64,000 nt of DNA. Origin: Undaria pinnatifida. Taxonomy: Eukaryota > Sar > Phaeophyceae > Laminariales > Alariaceae. The notes below the pieces were generated by a model. That model was not told the origin of the DNA. It ran no database searches and saw only the letters and a list, made by a program, of their open reading frames with translations. The DNA lies in contig JABAKD010000023.1 of the NCBI GenBank assembly GCA_012845835.1, positions 9,279,840 through 9,343,839 on the forward strand. The letters run 5' to 3'. The position numbers and the translations under genes are program-made. Below are positions 48,046 to 58,410 of the stretch, in pieces. Numbering within the stretch: the first letter of the stretch is position 1; every line of letters begins with the position of its first letter.

Positions 48046-48190
48046 GGGTCGGGTCGGGTCGGGTCGGGTCGGGTCGGGTCGGGTCGGGTCGGGTCGGGTC
48101 GGGTCGGGTCGGGTCGGGTCGGGTCGGGTCGGGTCGGGTCGGGTCGGGTCGGGTCGGGTCGGGTCGGGTCGGGTCGGGTCGGGTCGGGTC
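48046..48190. repeat. Perfect (GGGTC)29 array
   Basis: 145 bp of uninterrupted GGGTC pentamers, continued by degenerate units on both sides. The Arg/Val/Gly/Ser and Pro/Asp/Thr/Arg frames across it are artefacts. On one strand it is G-rich with runs of three, so G-quadruplex formation is possible. Confidence 0.97.
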
Positions 48191-48199
48191 GCGCGGGGT

Positions 48200-49890
48200 C
48201 GAGTCAGATGACCACACCCACGAAAATTCTGACTCAACCCGACCCCACTCGTAAGACTTCGAAACCTGATGACCCGACTGGACCTTAGCCGTGAGAGTTT
48301 GAAAACCTCTTGACTCAACCTGACCCGACCCGCCAGGCTCCGAATGATCCATGAGAGCAGATCATGTCGTGGGTCGGTTCACCTTGGCGTGTGCGAGATT
48401 TTTTTTTCCCTCACAACCCACGCGATCGACCCGTGGATCCGACCCATGGGTTGACTCATCGATACTATTTCTATCCTACAGTGGTTTGTTTGCCCCGCAT
48501 TGGTGCGTTATCTGAATGAACGGGTGTGGATAGATCTGGGTATGACCATGCACACAGGGTTGGCGTACCAATATGATCAAAAAGGAGGATGAGCAGCGCT
48601 GTGACACAGAGGCTCTTGCATGGTAAGGATTAGGATTAGGTGTGTTGGATCCGAGGGTCAGATCTATCGGTCCCATCCGCGTGGCAGGAGAAGGCAACTC
48701 GTGGGACAATGTGGCCCGACCGGTGACATCACCCGTACCTCGCGGGTGATGACCCGAGCCGACCCGTGAGTTTTCCCAGCATTTTGACCCGACCCTACCC
48801 TACCCACGAGGTGTTAAATCCAGTTGTTTAGACCCGACCCGACCCGACTCTACCCGTGAGCTCTTGAAAACCTCCTGACCCAACCGACGGGTGTGGGCCA
48901 TGACCCGTGAAGAGCCCTTGTCAAAATCGGTTGACGCGTCTGGGGAATTGCCCTCATAGTCTGGAACGGAAACGGCGGCTTCCCTCAACGAGGTGGTCAC
49001 AATGCTCTAGCACACCTGCGCACTACTGGCGGGGGACTCTTACTGTACGCCGAAGGTCATAACAGCACAACAGAATAATCAGAAACCAACAACATTTGAA
49101 AAAAAAGTAGACCACAAAAAGCAACCGCACAGACCACAGCAAAAAAAAAACCACAGAAACACAGAAAAAAGAGAGACGAAGCAAGTAAGTAAGTAGACAC
49201 AATAATATAAACATTCCAGAGCATTTCGCGGGGCATGACCCCACCCGCCGGTAAGGTCAGGAGGTTTTCGAAATCTCACGGGTCGGGTCGGGTCGGGTCG
49301 GGTCGGGTCGGGTCGGGTCGGTTCGGGTCGGGTCGGGGTCAGAACGTTCTTTAAAACCCACGCGTCGGGTCGGGGCATGATCTGCGAGGGACGGGTCATG
49401 TCACGCGCCAGGCCACATTGACCCACGATTTAGTTTCTTCTGACCCGCGTGTAAGACCGGTGAATTGGATCCACAGATCCAGCACATTCAAAACATTACT
49501 ACTTCCTATCCGAGGTCCTCTATCTGTGGTGCTGATACTGCTACTCCTTTTTGAACATACATGTTATATTCGTAATTTAAAACGCCGAAAACATAAAATT
49601 ACATTATAGTCTAGATCTATCTATTCATACCCATTGCATCCAGGTGACGTATCACTGAGGGGTAAAAAAACACAAATATAATTATTCTCGAAAAACCAAC
49701 AAGTGTGTCGGATCCACGGGTCGAACAAATGGGTAGTGAGAAAAATCTCGCGACATGACCTGCTGTCACGGATCAGACGGAGCCTGGCGGCTCGGATCGG
49801 GTCGGGTCAAGAGGTTGTCAAACACTCACGCGTCAGGGTTCGGTCGGGTCATGCGGTTTCGAAGACCCGCGAGGACTGGCTTGAACCACA
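48200..49890. repeat. Degenerate GGGTC field with a GAAAACCTC spacer motif
   Basis: GACCC/GGGTC units are scattered with a recurring phrase such as CGTGAG...TTGAAAACCTC(C/T)TGAC, near 48290-48330, 48850-48885, 49255-49290 (inverted) and 49805-49870 (inverted). A second dense array lies at about 49279-49344. The field looks like one satellite family that expanded and then fragmented. Confidence 0.8.
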
Positions 49891-50034
49891 AACAATCCTG
49901 CAAATACAGAGGAACTGTAGCACAAAGCATACCAAATAAATGAAATTGGAGTAGTATTATTTAACATTACCAGGATTATAATTACACTTCAGCTGCGAGA
50001 TCGACCAAAGAGGATTTTCAAGGTTATCCTTTGT

Positions 50035-50385
50035 AGGGTTTGTGCATTCCGGGTAAGGGTATGAGGATCTTACAGAACTTCCAGAAGTTTCGGGCAGGGG
50101 TATGGGAGTGTTGCACAGAACGTTCGGAAGTGCCGGGTATTGTGGCAGGGGCGTACAGAACTCACAGAAGTTCCGGGCGGGTACAAAAAGTGCTGTGTCC
50201 GTACTCCGGGTATTGTGGCACGGGTGTACAGAACTCACAGAAGTTCTGGGTACGGGTATGGATGTCGTAAAGAACTCACAGAAGTTCCGGATATTGTGGC
50301 ACGGACGTACAGAACGCACAAAATTTCCGGGTACGGGAATGAGTGTCTTACAGAACTTACAGAAGTTCGGGATACGGGTCATACC
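50035..50385. repeat. GAACTTCTG minisatellite, inverted orientation
   Basis: Units such as ACAGAACTCACAGAAGTTCC and GGTATTGTGGCA, complementary to those at 1-350 and 57400-57966. A tail fragment of the abundant retroposon (ACACTTCAGCTGCGAGATCG) precedes it at about 49983. Confidence 0.85.
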
Positions 50386-50539
50386 CGACCCCCTCGGGTG
50401 GGGGTTCGATTTAGAATGGAGGATTGAATCCAACTTGCATGGCATGTTCTCACTGGGCCCACGTCCCCGAAACAATGCTTCGTAGCTTTAAGGGCATCAC
50501 CGACAAAACCACCACCGAGAGAGGCGATAAATCGTGAAC

Positions 50540-50778
50540 CTCAATGAGTGGCGACCGCGGCAACAGCCGCGCTCGCGGCTGCTGCTTTGCAACAGATCAT
50601 GCCATAGCGTACCCTGGCTGTGCCGCCTGAAGAAAAATAATGGCGGTCGAAAACCCAATTTTCAATTTTGGCCCCCACGAGTTGGTCCGGTGAGCCAAAA
50701 AAAGTGCTACGACAAAGGAGCGAATCTACCGAGAAAACACAGATGATAATTCAATACATCGATGACGGTATAGTTGCA
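50540..50778 (+). repeat. Interspersed repeat R, left part (interrupted by Helitron)
   Basis: Shares CAGATCAT, TGGCTGTG(C)CGCC, AATAATGGCGGTCG, CCCAATTTT, ACGACAAAG, GAAAACACAGA and ATCGATGA with the inverted copy at 56935-57250. Homology resumes at 53717. Confidence 0.8.
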
Positions 50779-51411
50779 TCGCCGTCACGGCATATTATAT
50801 GTATATATAATATCACGATTCAGCTAATGGCTCCCACATCTTGATTAATGAATGCATCCGGTTCCTGCGAGGTTAAAAAAAATCATTTTTTGATATTTGT
50901 TGGCCTCTCTCGCCCAATAGTCCATTTCACGACTTGAAACCACGCAAGTGCATTCATCACGTGCACTTTATGGCACCTACGAATGCAATGACGCGTTGCT
51001 CGTTATATGCCACCGACATGAACACCTTCAAATGAGTAGACCTCAGCCGCTGTGGTGCTGCCCAACATCCTCGGCACCACTCTGTATCTCTGTACTCGTT
51101 GTGCATGCTTCGACGCGCATGGACGTGACATTACACAACACAAACACCGCCACCCTATTTATGCATTCATCAAACGTCGTCACAACATGTCAAGTAGTTA
51201 CGATTGGCCATGCCCACTGCAGATTACAGCATTGAGATGCCCCATGCCCGCTGCCGCATACGAGCAAATATGCGGATTTTCTGCAGACAACCTCGCCAAT
51301 CAAAATTCCGCCGCATATTATGTTTACCCGCATCTACACTACGCATCTACGCATCTACATTTCCGCCGCAATCATTCGCGGCACCCCGCCAAACCTCTAC
51401 TGCCCATTCCG

Positions 51412-52973
51412 ATGCCGTCAACACGACAATACTCGAAAGCTCAACAGAACCGACGCAACGAACAAAGGCGACTTCGACGCGCGAGGAGGAACGAAACACT
51501 CAATTGTCGCAGAAATTCACGTGATGGAAGGAGCGGCGAGGGCGCCCGTCCAACATCAACATACGTGCGTAGTCCTAACGTGTCCACCTCCATATCTCAG
51601 TTCTGGGAATTACCCCCGCTTTGTCCAGAAGACAACGAAGGACAAAGAGCATTTACGCTGGATGCGCGGAACGAAATCATCAACACCGCACAACGGGCTG
51701 CCAACATCATCGTTGATATTGCTTCACCATGCGAACACTGCGGTGCTCAGTTGTTCAAAGGTGAGTTTTTCAACATTTCATTTCGGGTCTTTCTTCCATT
51801 GCTACTTCCTGGCATATATCCATGAAACTGTCAAATTCAATCTCTCCTCACGCCGATCATTTATTATCGTCTGTTCCTATAAGACATAGACAACAACTAT
51901 AGTAGATGACATGCCAACCACCTGTGCTTCTACAGGTGAATCTCGTGGCATTTGCTGCAGTAACGGACAACTGGTCTTGCCACCACTACCACCGCCACCA
52001 AGAGAGTTCGTCCCACTTTATGAAGGGAACGCGGAACGATTTCAAAGATTCCGTCGAATGGATCGCAAATATAACTCATGCTCGAACTTCTGCGCTATGT
52101 GCGTCGAAGACGGAGAGTTAAAGAAGATGTTTGGGCCTCATTTCCTGTCCGTTCAAGGAAGGTGAGACGTTTAGTCTACACACGGGAATTCACTAATGAT
52201 TTTTTGTTTATTACTCCAGCACAATTTTGCAAGAAATGTGCATGGACTGCGATCCGTGTCCTTACATATCGCGACTGCCACTCGATCATACCAACAGGTG
52301 TGCACATGACACTTTCTACTGCGAAATCTGTTCGTGCATCCTTATATTTGTTACGCGCAGGACATATCATAACACTCGCAAGAGCGATCACAGCAACATA
52401 CAATGGCTACTGCACGACCCGGCGTACACCTGGTGGTTCAGACGAAGTCTCCTCGTTGTCGTCGCTGTCGTGGTGGACGGCTTTGTCCTTCGACTTACCG
52501 TTACCCTTGCGCTTGCGCTTGGTGTTGGTGGGTGCGTTGGACGCGGAGGAGCCGCCCCCCTCCATGGGTTCTTGTTTGATGGGCTTGCGGATGTCGACGA
52601 AGGCGCCGTTGTCGAACATGTGACCGTGGATGTTCACATGTTCGACAACGGCGCCTTCGTCGACATCCGCAAGCCCATCAAACAAGAACCCATGGATGGG
52701 GGCGGCTCCTCCGCGTCCAACGCACCCACTAACACCAAGCGCAAGCGCAAGGGTAACGGTAAGTCGAAGGACAAAGCCGTCCACCACGACAGCGACGACA
52801 ACGAGGAGACTTCGTCTGAACCTGATCCTGAAATCATATCCATCGACGACGACACCGACAGCGACAGTTCCTCATCCTCTTCCGACGAGGACACGCCGGA
52901 TTCTGCATCGTCATCCGGCGAGGAAGAAGCTTCGTCATCCAGCGACGAGTCGTCTTCCGATGACGAAGATTGA
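51412..52973 (+). CDS. Helitron-borne three-exon gene: zinc motif plus acidic tail
   Basis: Predicted exons are 51412-51760, 51936-52161 and 52220-52973 (stop 52971-52973). The junctions AAAG/GTGAGT...CTACAG/GTGAA (phase 1) and GGAAG/GTGAGA...CTCCAG/CACA (phase 2) keep one frame of about 440 codons. The start at 51412 is the best in-frame ATG before the Arg-rich region; the frame is open further upstream. Order: an Arg/Gln-rich stretch (SKAQQNRRNEQRRLRRARRN), then CEHCGAQLFKG/ESRGICCSNG (Cys cluster), then VLPPLPPPP and YNS. That order matches the N-terminal region of Helitron replicases. Exon 3 replaces the replicase with a Cys/His-rich stretch (CMDCDPCPY ... CAHDTFYCEIC), crosses a large palindrome, then has a nuclear-signal-like KRKRKGNGKSKDK and a Ser/Asp/Glu tail. 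It may be a degraded replicase fused to a captured gene piece. Confidence 0.55.
52435..52822. repeat. Long palindrome, 189 bp arms, 10 nt loop
   Basis: Arms 52435-52623 and 52634-52822 are reverse complements with only one or two mismatches (near the CCATGG site in each arm). The spacer is CCGTGGATGT. The right arm encodes FDNGAFVDIRKPIKQEP and continues into the acidic tail, so it is probably the original. The left arm reads its complement. The plus frame is open through both arms, and the minus strand has a 126-codon frame across the same arms. Confidence 0.95.
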
Positions 52974-53673
52974 TTCTACCGACGCACCTAAGCTTCTGTT
53001 TCACATACCGTAGATGATCGTCTTCTTTAGCCATCAACTTTCTTCCGGCTCATTTTCACCTGAAGTTTGTCATCTGCTATCAGCGTCTCAGTCGTTTCAC
53101 TTACAACGAGTTCGTAAGCTATCACACGTTTCGTGTACACTACGTAATTATTTCCAGGTCGACCTTTTCATGTTTTTTTCGCTTTTTTTCGCTGTAGCAT
53201 AGCAATCGAGATTTGCTGCTTTTTGCCCTTCCATCTTCGGGGCTTTTCCGATTCTTTCATTCACGATTTCGATTATGTGTTCGAATTAATCACCGTATCA
53301 TCTTCGTCGCTTTCTTCTTCACCGGGTTCACCGTCATCTTGCTCTCTTCACCATTGATTTTTATCACGCAGCTATTACACTGACTCCGTTACATAAACAA
53401 CAGTGCGGCGTCACCGATGTCTCTTTCCGAGTCATTCATCCGCCTGCCCATCCTGCGTACTTTCCATTGATATTTCATCAAAAAATTATACTGATTACAC
53501 ATTCATCGCCCCTGATACGGCCACCGCGTTTCAATTCAGTCATGCCCAAAGTCGCGGGGATGCATCATCGATGCCACTTCCTCCTTTAATAGACATAACC
53601 TGCATCCTCCTCTCTATTTCCCGCACTTCTCATCCTCAATTCATTGATTGACCTTCTTCGGGCGTATCTCCGG

Positions 53674-53716
53674 GTGGCCGTCCCGCCGCCTACGGCGGGC
53701 GGCCACCTTACCCTAG
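53674..53716 (+). other. Helitron 3' terminal hairpin and CTAG
   Basis: Stem GTGGCCG-T-CCCGCCG pairs with CGGCGGG-CGGCCAC around loop CCTA, then CTTACC and CTAG. This is the replication-termination structure of Helitrons. Confidence 0.85.
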
Positions 53717-53885
53717 TATATCTGTATTCCGACCGGAAAAATACAACGTTGACAACACGCAATACGTGGTTCCCCGATACGAGACAAACTCGCATGTTTC
53801 CACCAACGAATCGAATCGAATTCAATTCGATTCGTTCAATTCGATTCGTATTCAAAAAAGAAAATGTTTCGATTCAAACGTGTCC
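53717..53885 (+). repeat. Interspersed repeat R, right part, with TTCGATTCG array
   Basis: TGTATTCCGACCGGAAAAAT, ATACGTGGTTCCCCGATA and a GAATCGAATTCAATTCGATT array. They match in order the inverted copy at 56935-57075. Confidence 0.8.
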
Positions 53886-54870
53886 TTCGTTATTACAAAA
53901 ATTGAAATACACTCCAGCTGTGAGATCGAATGTTTTGTCGAAACTCATCTTTGCAAGCTCTGTGTGATACTCCGATCGCGCGTATTACGGGTTGTGTGTC
54001 CTCATTAAGGATATTGGTCGGCGACTCCCCTTGCAACTACAGTGTAGCTATCAGGGTCAACAGGGTGATGTTAGGCAGTCTGTGCGCGGAAACTATAAAA
54101 CCCGTTTCTGAGGGATACAAAATCTGACAGCTGTGGAAGGAAATGCATCAGTTTATCAAGTGAATCCTGTAAATCGAATACCCGGTGAGGGGAGGACGGA
54201 GTTTTGAAGGACGTGGGGGCCTGGTTTTGATCAAAAGGGGGGCGGGAGGATGGGAGGGCGAGGGAGGGGACGGGTGGGGCAGGTCAATTTGTGCGTGGAA
54301 ACTATAAATATTTCTTGTGGGGGGGGGGGGGGGAATGTGGCGGGGGAGGCGGGGGGCGGGGGGGGAGGGCTTTAGGTCGAATAGATGTAGGGGTTTGCTA
54401 TACGCGTGGTGCTAGGTCTAGGCGATGGTGCGGGTGGTGGGTGAAGGAGGGGGCGTTGGGGGCGGGGGTGGGTGGGAATTGCAGCAGCAGCATGGACGGC
54501 TCTACAGAGATAACGAGGCGATATCCAGGGCGCGGAAGTGTTTATCACTCTGGCGGATTATCGATATTAGGTGGGGCGTTTAAGCGAGAAGAAGCGAGGA
54601 AAATAAAATAAAATAAAAGGGGCGGGGGGGGGGGGATGACATCAAGGATTTGGTCGACACTGATCTTCGCAACATTGTGTGTGATCCTCCGATCGCGCGT
54701 ATTAATCATATATGTACTCGTAGGGGCTTGCTATACGCGCGGTGCTGGGTCTAGGCGATCGTGCGGGGTGTGGGGATGGAGGGAGCGTTGGAGGGGGGGG
54801 GGGGGAAGGGATGAATGAAAGCTAGGTCATGGATGGCTAGAAAGATAATGACGTGATATCAATTGATATA
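53886..54870 (-). repeat. Abundant retroposon, long inverted copy
   Basis: Tail AATACACTCCAGCTGTGAGA at about 53906, CTCCCCTTGCAACTAC, the GGGGGCCTGGTTTTGATCAA block, G runs, the GTGCTAGGTCTAGGCGATGG module, and a second module from about 54640 containing TGTGTGATCCTCCGATCGCG. Closest in order to 23100-24175 reversed. Confidence 0.8.
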
Positions 54871-54907
54871 TGCGTTTACCACTTTTGGTTTAATTTTTGT
54901 TTTTTTC

Positions 54908-54999
54908 CGTGGGGTATTCCTGAGCTTCAGAGTGACAGGAGCCTGCCCTGTGACCACGGACTTGATTGTGCGAGTTAATGTGAGAACAACAACAACAAC
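54908..54999 (+). repeat. AAC-tailed SINE-like repeat, second copy
   Basis: Partner of 44603-44722. It shares GGGGTATTC, GGAGCCTGCCCTGTGAC, TTGATTGTGCGAGTTAATGT and the terminal AACAACAAC. Confidence 0.55.
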
Positions 55000-55054
55000 A
55001 CATGATACGTACCGCTGGTGTTCGGTGTTCGGTTAGTCTCAGTGACAATACTAT

Positions 55055-55985
55055 AAAAAATGAAAATACACTCCAGCTGTGAGATCGAAGATTTCGTCGA
55101 AACTCATCTTTGCAAGCTGTGTGTGGTACTCCGATCGCGCGCATTACGAGTTGTGTGTCCTCATTAAGGATATAGGTCGGCGACTCCCCTTACAACTACA
55201 GTGTAGCTATCAGGGTCAACAGGATGATTTTAGTCAGTCTGTGCGCGGAAACTATAAAACCCGTTTCTGAGGGGGACAAAGTCTGACAGCTGTGAAGGGA
55301 AATGTATCCTTTTATCAAGTGAATCTTGTAAGTCGAATAACTGGTGAGGGGGGTGGGGTGGAGTTTTGAAGGACGTGGGGGCCTGGTTTTTCAAAAGCGA
55401 GCGGGTTTGGAGGGGGGGGGGGGGGGGGGGGGAAGGGGCAATTTGTGCGTGTAAGCTATAAATCCTTTCGAGGGGGTAAATCTGACGGTTTTGGCACTAG
55501 TTTATTATTGGGGGGGGGGGGGGGGGGGGAGGTTGGGGCGGCGGGGGGCGGGGCGGGGGGGGCAGCTCAATATGTGCCTGGAAACTATACATTATTTTGA
55601 GGGGATAAATGTGACGGTTTTGGAAATAATGCATCAGTGTATCATGTATATCCTGGGGTAAGTCGTACAAGCAGTGAGTAAAGAGAGGGTGGAGTGTTCG
55701 AGGGGGTGGGGTTGGGATGGGTTGGGGGGGAGGTGGGGGGTGGGGGCGGGGGGGGGGGGCGGGGGGGCGGGGGGGGAGGAAGGGCTGTATGTGAGGGGTT
55801 TGTTTTACGTGTGGTGCTAGGTCTAGGCGATGGTGCGAGTAATGGGGAAGAAGGGGGCGTTCGAGGTGGGGGGGGGGGGGGGGACACAGCGGCATGGATG
55901 GCTCTCGAAAGATAATGAGGTGATATTCTGTGCGTGAAGTGTTTATTAATGTGGCGGATTTCGATATTTGGTGGGGCGTTTGAGC
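55055..55985 (-). repeat. Abundant retroposon, near full-length inverted copy
   Basis: Runs from the tail ATAAAAAATGAAAATACACT at about 55053 through all modules to GGTGGGGCGTTTGAGC at about 55983, some 930 bp. Very similar to 27000-27840 and 31500-32430. A good reference for consensus building. Confidence 0.85.
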
Positions 55986-56059
55986 AATATATTCGTCATA
56001 ATTAAGTGCATAGTACACTCTTTGGTTTTAAACCCGAACTAATTGATGTGGGCTCCGCG

Positions 56060-56740
56060 GGTATTGTAACAAAGGTATACCCGTACCGCGGGTATTCTTA
56101 CAGAAATGACAGAAGTACCGGATAATAAGGGCATGGGGATCTTACAGAACTTACAGGATTTCCGGGTACAGTACGGAAGTGTTACAATACTCACATCATT
56201 TCCGGGTATTGTGGCACGGGCGCACAGAACTCACACAAGTTATAAAAATGATATACCCGCATCCCGTGTATTTGTGGCCCTGACGTACAGAAGTTCCAGA
56301 AGTTCCAGGTACGGGTATGAATGTTCCAAGGTTGAGTGTGTTCTGTAGGGTCCGTACAAACCGTATCCTGGGTATTTTCCCCGGGTATTACCCTACAAAG
56401 AACTTCTGTAAGTTCTGTAGGGCATTCACACCGGTACCCGGAATTTCTGGCGGTTTAGTACGACATTCATACCTGTACCCGGGACTTCTGGAAGTTCTGT
56501 ACGCCCGTGGCCACAATACCCGGGGGACGGGTACAACATGTTTTGTACCCGCTCGGAACGTCTGTGAGTTCTGCACGCCTGTGCCACAATACCCGGAACT
56601 TCTGGAAGTTCTGTAAGACTCCCGTACCCGTACCCGGAACTTCTGGGAGTTCTGTAAGATCCTCATACCCCTACCCGGAAATTCTGACTTCTGTAAGACT
56701 GTGGCATTTTACCCGGGGTACGGGTATACATTTTTTACAA
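56060..56740. repeat. GAACTTCTG minisatellite
   Basis: Units switch orientation inside the array. The left part (to about 56310) is in the ACAGAACT orientation and the right part in the AGTTCTGTA orientation, so the array is a large inverted structure. Confidence 0.8.
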
Positions 56741-56934
56741 TACCTGGGGCGCTCTGTATTGTGGTATTCATTCAGGGTTTATGCGAAAAGAGTATTAGGT
56801 ATTATTTGGGATGTCATGTTTTGTCAGCCGCACAAACCGAACATCGAACACAGCCAGCAGTACGTATCATACAATATGAGCACCAGTTGTTGATGTTTCT
56901 TCGTTTCTGAGAGAACGCATTAACGTACTATCGA

Positions 56935-57255
56935 AGGACACTTTGGACTCGATTTTTTTTTTTCTTCATGAATCGAGTTGAATTCGATTCGATTTGTTTG
57001 AAACAACTTTTTTTTTTCTCTTATCGGGAAACCACGTATCACGTACTACTCTCAATGTTTTTACGATCGGAATAATGCAGATTTCGCTTTCATATCATCG
57101 AAGCCTTGAACTGCTCTCTGTGTTTTCGGTTGCTCTGCTTCTTCTTTGTCGTGGAACATGGCTTAGTCGAGCTAGTGGAAAAATTGGGCTCGCGACCGCC
57201 ATTATTGTTTTCAAGGCGCCACAGCCGCGGTACGTTCTGGAATGATCTGTTACAC
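56935..57255 (-). repeat. Interspersed repeat R, uninterrupted inverted copy
   Basis: Acts as the empty site for the Helitron. On the minus strand GATGATATGAAAGCG is followed directly by AAATCTGCATTATTCCGATC, where the other copy has the 2.94 kb insertion. Confidence 0.8.
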
Positions 57256-57399
57256 AAGAACAGTAGTAGTAGACGATGAGTTATTTCCCATGAGTGCATC
57301 AGTGTATGCAGTATGCCAGTTGCAGTAATTGAAAATGCGTTGACCATTGTGTCTGCTTTTGACTAGTCAATTTGTTGTGTTTTCTTCCTTTTTGAGGCG

Positions 57400-57966
57400 G
57401 GTATTTACCCGGCAATTAGCCGTACCCGGGATTTCTGTGAGTTCTGTACAACCCTACCCGTACTCGGACCGTCTGTGTGTTCTGTACGACATTCATACCC
57501 GTACCCGGAATTTTTGAAACTTCTGTACACCGGTGGCACAAAGACCCGGGGTACGGGTACAGCATGTCGATACCTGCCCGGGAAATCTGTAACTTCTGTA
57601 CGCCCGTGCCACAATACCCGGAAGTTCTGGAAGTCTGTAAGACTTTCATACCCGTGCACGAAACTTCTGGAAGTGCTGTAGGACTTTCATACCCGTACCC
57701 GGAACTTATCTGAGTTCTGTAAGACCCGAGTCACGATCCCCGGGGCACGGCTAAATAATGTTTTGTACCCGCCCGGACCTTCTGTGAGTTCTGTATGCAT
57801 GTGCCACAATTCCCGGAACTTCTGGAAGTACTGTAACACTTCCATATCCGTACATGAAACTTCTGGGAGTTCTGTAAGACGCCAATACCCTTACCCGGAA
57901 TCCGCAAACCCTACAGAACATAAACGTGGATTGTTCTGCAGAACTTACAGAAGTTCTTGGTAGGGT
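57400..57966. repeat. GAACTTCTG minisatellite leading into the right block
   Basis: Same family as 1-350. The part after 57577 is the duplicate of that segment, with one extra unit near 57800-57850. Confidence 0.85.
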
Positions 57967-58151
57967 AATACCCGGGGTTAATACCTCGGGTATGGTTTGC
58001 GCGTACCCTACAGAACATAACCTTGGAATCATTACTGTAATCAAAACTCAGCTTGGCAAGCTCCGTGTGATACTTCCGATATCGCGCGTGTGATACTTCC
58101 GATATCGCGCGTGTTACGGGGTGTGTATAACCTCGTGAAGGATACTTTAGT

Positions 58152-58410
58152 ACCAGCATGAGTACCAGCAGTAGCAGTAGCGGCAGCAGTAGCAGTAGCA
58201 GTAGCAGTAGTAGTAGCAGTAGCAGTAGAAGTAGCAGCAATAGTAATAGCAGTAGCAGTAGCAGCAGCAGTAGCAGTAGCAGCAATAGTAGTAGCAGTAG
58301 CAGTGATAGCGGTATTAATAGTAGTAACAGTGGCAGCAGCAGCACTAGTAGCAGCAGCAGCAGCAGTAACAGCAGTAGCTGTAGCAGTAGTAGTAACAGT
58401 AGGATAGATG
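58152..58410. repeat. CAG/TAG trinucleotide array, right copy
   Basis: Homologue of 1660-1915 with different internal arrangement. Encodes poly-Ser or poly-Leu in silico only. Confidence 0.9.

Larger units (their letters stand above)
50779..53716 (+). mobile_element. Helitron, 2.94 kb, both termini defined
   Basis: The left end is A/TCGCCGTCACGGC at 50778/50779. The right end is CTAG at 53713-53716 followed by host T. A 14 bp-stem hairpin (53674-53706, one bulged T, loop CCTA) ends six bases before CTAG. 5'-TC, a 3' hairpin plus CTRR, insertion between A and T and no target duplication are the classic Helitron signature. The flanks 50540-50778 and 53717-53880 join into a continuous match to the uninterrupted repeat copy at 56935-57250, which serves as an empty site. 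It carries a three-exon gene with a Helitron-type zinc motif, but I found no HUH replication-initiator or helicase motifs, so it is probably nonautonomous. Confidence 0.85.

Noticed and set aside
48046-48190. Telomere
   Set aside because: The pentamer GGGTC is not a telomere unit I know, the array is short and internal, and no chromosome-end features are present.
47980-48352. Arg-Val-Gly-Ser repeat protein and its Pro-Asp-Thr-Arg antisense
   Set aside because: Artefact of the GGGTC pentamer array.
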